Assembly (NCBI RefSeq): GCF_007786475.1
Contig: NZ_VNJJ01000014.1
Span: forward strand, 1-64,000
Direction: 5' to 3'
DNA length: 64,000 nt
Source of the DNA: Cohnella terricola
GTDB taxonomy: Bacteria > Bacillota > Bacilli > Paenibacillales > Paenibacillaceae
The number at the start of each line of letters is the position of its first letter. The stretch's first letter is position 1. The notes under the pieces were generated by a model that had not been told where the DNA came from, did no database searches, and saw only the letters and a program-made list of their open reading frames with translations. A program made the position numbers and the translations under genes. Shown here piece by piece: positions 60,390 to 64,000 of the stretch.

Positions 60390-61529
60390 ATGGCGGACAA
60401 CGGCGCCACTCTTAGTCGTCGCGCGCTTAACCGCGCCCTGCTGGAACGGCAAATGTTGATCAAAAGGACAAAGATCCCCGCATTGGACGTCATGGAACAT
60501 CTGATCGGCCTTCAAGCGCAGGCACCCAATCCGCCGTATATCGGGCTATGGGCCCGGGTGGAAGATTTCCGGCAAGACGAGCTGTCGGGGTTGATCGAGT
60601 CTCGCCAAGCCGTGCGGATCGCGCTCATGCGCTCGACGATCCATCTGACGTCCGCGCGCGACGCCTTGTCTCTTCGCCCTGTGGTACAGCCCGCTCTTGA
60701 ACGCGGCTTAAAGGGCAACTATGGCAAACATCTGGCGGGCATCGACGAAGCCGATCTAGCGGCCGAAGCCCGGACGCTCGTCGAGAAGCGGCCGATGACG
60801 TTCCGCGAGCTCGGCGGTTTGCTGGCGGAAGACGAACGATGGCGGAACCGCGAGCCCGACACGCTCGCCGCGGCGGTGCGCACGTTGCTCCCGCTTGTGC
60901 AAATTCCTCCGCGCGGGTTATGGGGAGAGAGCGGCCAATCGGTCCATACGACGGCTGAAGCCTGGCTCGGCAGCCCGGCAATCCCGGCAATCTCGCCGGA
61001 AACGATGATTGAGCGTTATTTAGCCGCTTTCGGTCCCGCATCCGCGAAAGATATGCAGACGTGGTCCGGCCTCACCCGATTGGGAGAGGTCGTGAAACGA
61101 ATACGTCCCCGCTTAAGGATCTACTATGACGAGCAAGGGCGAGAACTGTTCGACGTACTAGACGCGCCCTTGCCGGATCCGGATATGCCAATACCGCCGC
61201 GGTACATGGCCGAATTCGACAATGCGCTCCTGTCTCACGCGGACCGGTCTCGCATCATCTCCGAAGAAGATCGGAAGCGCGTATTTACGATCAACGGCAT
61301 CATCCGCCCGACTTTCCTGATCGACGGATTCGTCGCGGGAATGTGGCGAATCGATCGCAAGCGCGACGCCGCCATTCTAACGATCGAGCCGTTCCGTCCC
61401 CTTCGTCCCGAAGATCGGGCAGGTTTATACGAAGAGGGGGATAACCTTCTTCGATTCGCGGCGGCGGAATGCGGCAGCCGCGAAATCCGTATCGCCGATG
61501 AATCGACGTCGTCCGACGGCCTGCGTTAG
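60390..61529 (+). CDS. Winged-helix DNA-binding protein, AlkZ/YcaQ-like
   Basis: Protein of 379 residues from the HTH_42 (DUF1006) superfamily, which holds the DNA glycosylases AlkZ and YcaQ (AlkX). The catalytic QxQ motif of AlkZ is visible as GLQAQ with Gln 42 and Gln 44. It is followed by the three-winged-helix core, with RIALMRSTIHLTSARDALSL, AEDERWRNREPDTLAAAVRT and ERYLAAFGPASAKDMQTWSG. The C-terminal barrel has DGFVAGMWRIDRKRDAAIL. AlkZ unhooks crosslinks and excises N7-alkylated bases, in Streptomyces as self-resistance. Here no toxin cluster is adjacent. The stop overlaps the stop of the convergent AraC gene by three bases. Confidence 0.85.
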   Translation: MADNGATLSRRALNRALLERQMLIKRTKIPALDVMEHLIGLQAQAPNPPYIGLWARVEDFRQDELSGLIESRQAVRIALMRSTIHLTSARDALSLRPVVQPALERGLKGNYGKHLAGIDEADLAAEARTLVEKRPMTFRELGGLLAEDERWRNREPDTLAAAVRTLLPLVQIPPRGLWGESGQSVHTTAEAWLGSPAIPAISPETMIERYLAAFGPASAKDMQTWSGLTRLGEVVKRIRPRLRIYYDEQGRELFDVLDAPLPDPDMPIPPRYMAEFDNALLSHADRSRIISEEDRKRVFTINGIIRPTFLIDGFVAGMWRIDRKRDAAILTIEPFRPLRPEDRAGLYEEGDNLLRFAAAECGSREIRIADESTSSDGLR

Positions 61530-62347
61530 CGCGCTCCGCTTTTACCGATCGCCTTCGTATATTCGTCCGGCGTCTTGCCAAGTACCGTTTTGAAATCCTT
61601 GATAAAATGAGCCTGATCGTAATACCCCATATCCTGGGACAGCTTCGTCCAATCGACGGCCTCATCCTTGTCGAGCTTTTCGGCGACCTCGTGCATCCTG
61701 AATCGCTGAATCACTCCTTTGGGGCTAACGCCGACATACCGATCGAATAACCGCTGCAACGTCCGGACGCCCACGCCGAATCTCTCGGCTAATTGTTCGA
61801 CCTGAAGCATGTCGCGATCCTCCACTAGAACGGAGACCATCTCGTTAACCAGTTCGACGTTGCGGTCGGGCTCCGGCAATCGTTCCAGGAAGAACCGGTC
61901 GATCCTGTCGACTTGATCTCCCGGTTCTCCGGCCGCCGCCAGAATGTCATGTTCCAGAGCTCGAGCCTCCGCTCCGAAAATATCGGCCATGTCGGCGGAA
62001 AGACGAGTGAGCTTCGACAGCGGCTGCCGCCAGAAAGGATAAAATCCGCCCGGGTTGAATTTAACGGCGAAGACGCTGCCCAGACCTTCCATAAGCTGCG
62101 ACGAGGTTTTCTCCCAGATTCCGTATATGCGCGTTCGACCCGGCTCGAACACGAGATTCACGTTTGGATGAGAAAGCACGGTTTGGCGGTAAGGTTGTAG
62201 TCCCCGTAAATCCCACTCGACCGTCCAGTAATGCTGAATATAGCTTTGCAACTCATCCGCGGGTTTGTACCGGGAAAGCTTGAACTTTCCTTTCCCCGCG
62301 TCCGCCTGCAATATTCCCTTCGTCGAACGATCGTCGATCGGGTCCAT
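61526..62347 (-). CDS. AraC family transcriptional regulator
   Basis: Regulator of 273 residues. The N-terminal half (about 1-140) has the DUF6597-like pattern KLSRYKPADELQSYIQHYWT and RPVEWDLRGL-type strands, with TVLSHPNVNLVFEPGRTRIY, seen in many AraC regulators. The C-terminal half has two AraC helix-turn-helix motifs: QVEQLAERFGVGVRTLQRLF and WTKLSQDMGYYDQAHFIKDF, then FKTVLGKTPDEYTKA. The ATG at 62347 follows GGAGG. It is divergent from the SRPBCC gene, with 130 bases between, so it may control that gene; its ligand is unknown. Confidence 0.92.
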   Translation of the reverse strand: MDPIDDRSTKGILQADAGKGKFKLSRYKPADELQSYIQHYWTVEWDLRGLQPYRQTVLSHPNVNLVFEPGRTRIYGIWEKTSSQLMEGLGSVFAVKFNPGGFYPFWRQPLSKLTRLSADMADIFGAEARALEHDILAAAGEPGDQVDRIDRFFLERLPEPDRNVELVNEMVSVLVEDRDMLQVEQLAERFGVGVRTLQRLFDRYVGVSPKGVIQRFRMHEVAEKLDKDEAVDWTKLSQDMGYYDQAHFIKDFKTVLGKTPDEYTKAIGKSGAR

Positions 62348-62476
62348 CGTACGCTCCTCCGATTAACGGCTTGTCGCATTTTTACAATACGAGACCGCCG
62401 CTTTATTTTAAGATGGGTATCAGATTGCACGTAAGCAAAAGCATTCCGAAAATCGACCAATGAAAGGAGTCTATTT

Positions 62477-62926
62477 ATGGAACACAAATTCACTACGTAT
62501 ATCGGCGCAACGCCGGAGAGGGTCTGGGAGGCGTTAGTTTCTCCCGAGGGTACGAAAGCCATTTTCTTCGGTTGCGTCCTCCGATCGGATTTCGAGAAAG
62601 GCAGTTCCTACGAATACGTGGGGCCTGGCAACGACGGAGACGAGACGGTTCACGTCTACGGTACGATTCTCGAATTCGAGCCCCATAAAGTATACAGTTG
62701 CCTCGAGCATCCCGGGCCTTCCTATAACCCAAAGCATGCCGAGCTCGAAAGCCGAATCACGATTACGCTTGAGCCTGTAGGCGAGACGACGAAAGTCACC
62801 CTCGTCAACGACCAATGGACACCCGACCACCCCTCGTTCGACAAAACAGCGGAGAGCTGGCCGATCATCCTTAGCAGTCTCAAAACTTTCTCGGAATCCG
62901 GCCGCGTATTGAATTACGGCTGGTAA
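62477..62926 (+). CDS. SRPBCC (AHSA1-like) domain protein
   Basis: Protein of 149 residues with the START/Bet v1-like fold of the AHSA1 family: YIGATPERVWEALVSPEGTK at the start, then the strands FGCVLRSDFEKGSSYEYVG and ESRITITLEPVGETTKVTLV, and the closing helix WPIILSSLKTFSESGRVL. The hydrophobic pocket presumably binds a small molecule; the ligand is unknown. The ATG follows AAAGGAG. The divergent AraC regulator is a possible controller. The stop is six bases from the convergent DUF6157 stop. Confidence 0.9.
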   Translation: MEHKFTTYIGATPERVWEALVSPEGTKAIFFGCVLRSDFEKGSSYEYVGPGNDGDETVHVYGTILEFEPHKVYSCLEHPGPSYNPKHAELESRITITLEPVGETTKVTLVNDQWTPDHPSFDKTAESWPIILSSLKTFSESGRVLNYGW

Positions 62927-62932
62927 TTCCAG

Positions 62933-63361
62933 CTATTTGCGGCTGTTCCGCATAGCGGCCAGCACCTGCAATCTCCCGCCGTCGCCGCTTGCGAGCCGGT
63001 CGTATTCCTCCGACTCCCGCGCAACGAGCGCAACCTTGCCTTCGGAGTCGAAATGGAGACCCCAGCCGTATTTTTTCGGAAGCATGGATGCTCGCAAGCA
63101 GGCCATCGGTTTGGAGAAAAAAGCTTCGCGGATTTCCTCGCTGCGGGAGGCAAGCTCCTCTTCTGGAATCTCCTTGTGGCGGACGTAGGTCTGATAAAGC
63201 AGCTCTTCTTGCGTATACGTATACGGCTGGTGAAACACGAGATCGTATTCGATCCCTGGTTTCGACTTGCCGTTTTTCTTTTCCGGTGGTATCATGCCTC
63301 TCTCAACGGGACAATCCCCGGCTAGCTTGATAAAAGTGTCGTAGTAGTTCCATTCCATCAT
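62933..63361 (-). CDS. DUF6157 family protein
   Basis: Protein of 142 residues that fits the DUF6157 family: a start like NYYDTFIKLAGDCPVERGMI, then PGIEYDLVFHQPYTYTQEEL, YQTYVRHKEIPEEELASR and a C-terminal PKKYGWGLHFDSEGKVALV. It has no signal peptide or membrane helix, and the function of the family is unknown. The ATG at 63361 follows GGAGG. A TATAAT box lies about 40 bases upstream on the minus strand. Confidence 0.8.
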   Translation of the reverse strand: MMEWNYYDTFIKLAGDCPVERGMIPPEKKNGKSKPGIEYDLVFHQPYTYTQEELLYQTYVRHKEIPEEELASRSEEIREAFFSKPMACLRASMLPKKYGWGLHFDSEGKVALVARESEEYDRLASGDGGRLQVLAAMRNSRK

Positions 63362-63439
63362 CGCGGCCTCCTAACAAGAGTTAGTACTTTTCCCATTATA
63401 GCCCGTTAACTCTGACAGATACGGTCAGTCATTATTGGG

Positions 63440-64000
63440 TCATCGCTCGTTTCGTCCGACATTTACGATATCAAGCAACTCCCGCCATTCCACGATCCGG
63501 GCAACTTCAAGATGCCGATTGTATGAATTATCCTTGGCGTATACGCTCAGTTTCAAATCCCCCAACGTCTCGAGCACGGCCGGCTTATCGTCGAAATAAT
63601 AGTCCAAGCCCAAGTCCCGGATAATATGAACTTTCTCCAGATCGCCCATTCCGCAATAAAATCTCCCGTCCCGAACCGGGAATCCCGTTTGAATAAGCGC
63701 CTGCTTCGTTTGATCGCAATGCACCGGGGCTCTCGCCGTGATGTAATATACCTCATGCCCGCAACGGTCAAGCTCCTGCAATACTTCCACTGCATCGTTG
63801 AAAGGAGGAGCCGAATAATAAATCTCGCTGCGATGGCGATCCCATAACTCACGGCCTTCCTCTGTCGACAACCCGAACGCTTCATGAACCGGAATGCATG
63901 TCAAAGCGTGGAATACCTCTATGTCTACCTGTCGATTCAGCTTCAAATTGTAAATGCGAAAAGCATGCTCCCGCAAATTAAGCAACGTATCGTCAATATC
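63440..64000 (-). CDS. HAD-family 5'-nucleotidase-like hydrolase (5' end beyond window)
   Basis: The frame stays open to the right edge; at least 187 residues are present. The first visible residues are DIDDTLLNLREH, the HAD motif I (DxD with following T), so only a few N-terminal residues lie outside the window. Motif II is in VYYITARAPVHCDQT and motif III/IV in GLDYYFDDKPAVLETLGDL. These fit the cytosolic 5'(3')-deoxyribonucleotidase type C (NT5C/YorS-like) family, which removes phosphate from nucleoside monophosphates. There is no conserved neighbour to narrow the substrate. A truncated start at 63985 would lose motif I and is rejected. Confidence 0.82.
   Translation of the reverse strand, partial: DIDDTLLNLREHAFRIYNLKLNRQVDIEVFHALTCIPVHEAFGLSTEEGRELWDRHRSEIYYSAPPFNDAVEVLQELDRCGHEVYYITARAPVHCDQTKQALIQTGFPVRDGRFYCGMGDLEKVHIIRDLGLDYYFDDKPAVLETLGDLKLSVYAKDNSYNRHLEVARIVEWRELLDIVNVGRNER

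Noticed and set aside
61526..61529. Frameshift or fusion between the winged-helix gene and the AraC gene
   Set aside because: The genes are on opposite strands and both end cleanly with their family C-termini. The four-base overlap is only a shared stop region.

Overview
The window looks like chromosomal DNA from a spore-forming member of the Paenibacillaceae (Paenibacillus/Cohnella-like). The signs are Bacillus-type gene blocks, sporulation genes (bofA, spo0F, a YhcN/YlaJ-type lipoprotein, a SpoIIP-like amidase), an RNA polymerase delta subunit, a long Bacillus-type SRP RNA with Alu domain, T-box and c-di-AMP leaders, strong Shine-Dalgarno sites, frequent TTG/GTG starts and a moderately high GC content. 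No transposase, phage gene, CRISPR array or tRNA gene was seen.

Region 1 (1-18.2 kb, mostly minus strand) is core. It runs from the 5' end of a 16S rRNA gene with its leader through bofA, yaaL, recR, ebfC and dnaX, a soluble PAS histidine kinase, the SRP RNA and a sporulation lipoprotein, then rpmE, a radical SAM protein, rho, murA, fba, spo0F, pyrG, rpoE, a plus-strand subtilase, argS and a DUF1934 gene. In B. subtilis the dnaX-rrn block and the rpmE-to-argS block lie far apart; here they are adjacent. pyrG carries the hallmarks of CTP-sensitive reiterative-transcription attenuation.

Region 2 (18.2-30.6 kb) starts with a second, T-box controlled argS, then a 51-bp tandem repeat array, the polyamine genes speB and speE, a class A PBP of the PbpG type, and a two-component system followed by an ABC-2 exporter, laid out like the B. 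subtilis linearmycin-resistance locus lnrJK-lnrLMN.

Region 3 (30.6-43.3 kb) has a FadR-type regulator with a sugar-type ABC importer and an enolase-superfamily sugar-acid dehydratase (probable hexuronate/aldonate use), a 114-bp repeat pair, ywhD, helD, a secreted seven-repeat RCC1 propeller, and a membrane-anchored M1 peptidase with a membrane partner.

Region 4 (43.3-53.6 kb) has a c-di-AMP riboswitch with an NlpC/P60 hydrolase, an SH3b-SH3b-SpoIIP protein, two lipoproteins, a MoxR-DUF58-DUF4129 operon, a Fur-box-preceded siderophore-type ATPase, a zinc-ribbon membrane protein and a YheC/YheD ATP-grasp protein.

Region 5 (53.7-64 kb) has an adenylate-forming enzyme with SbnA and SbnB (2,3-diaminopropionate synthesis), two repeat arrays, an ABC-F ATPase, a universal stress protein, an AlkZ-like winged-helix protein, an AraC regulator, an SRPBCC protein, a DUF6157 protein and a HAD nucleotidase cut by the window edge.

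The most unusual feature is a set of intergenic tandem repeat arrays (51-bp and 114-bp periods). All lie in gaps between convergent genes. The 114-bp family occurs at two loci in opposite orientation.
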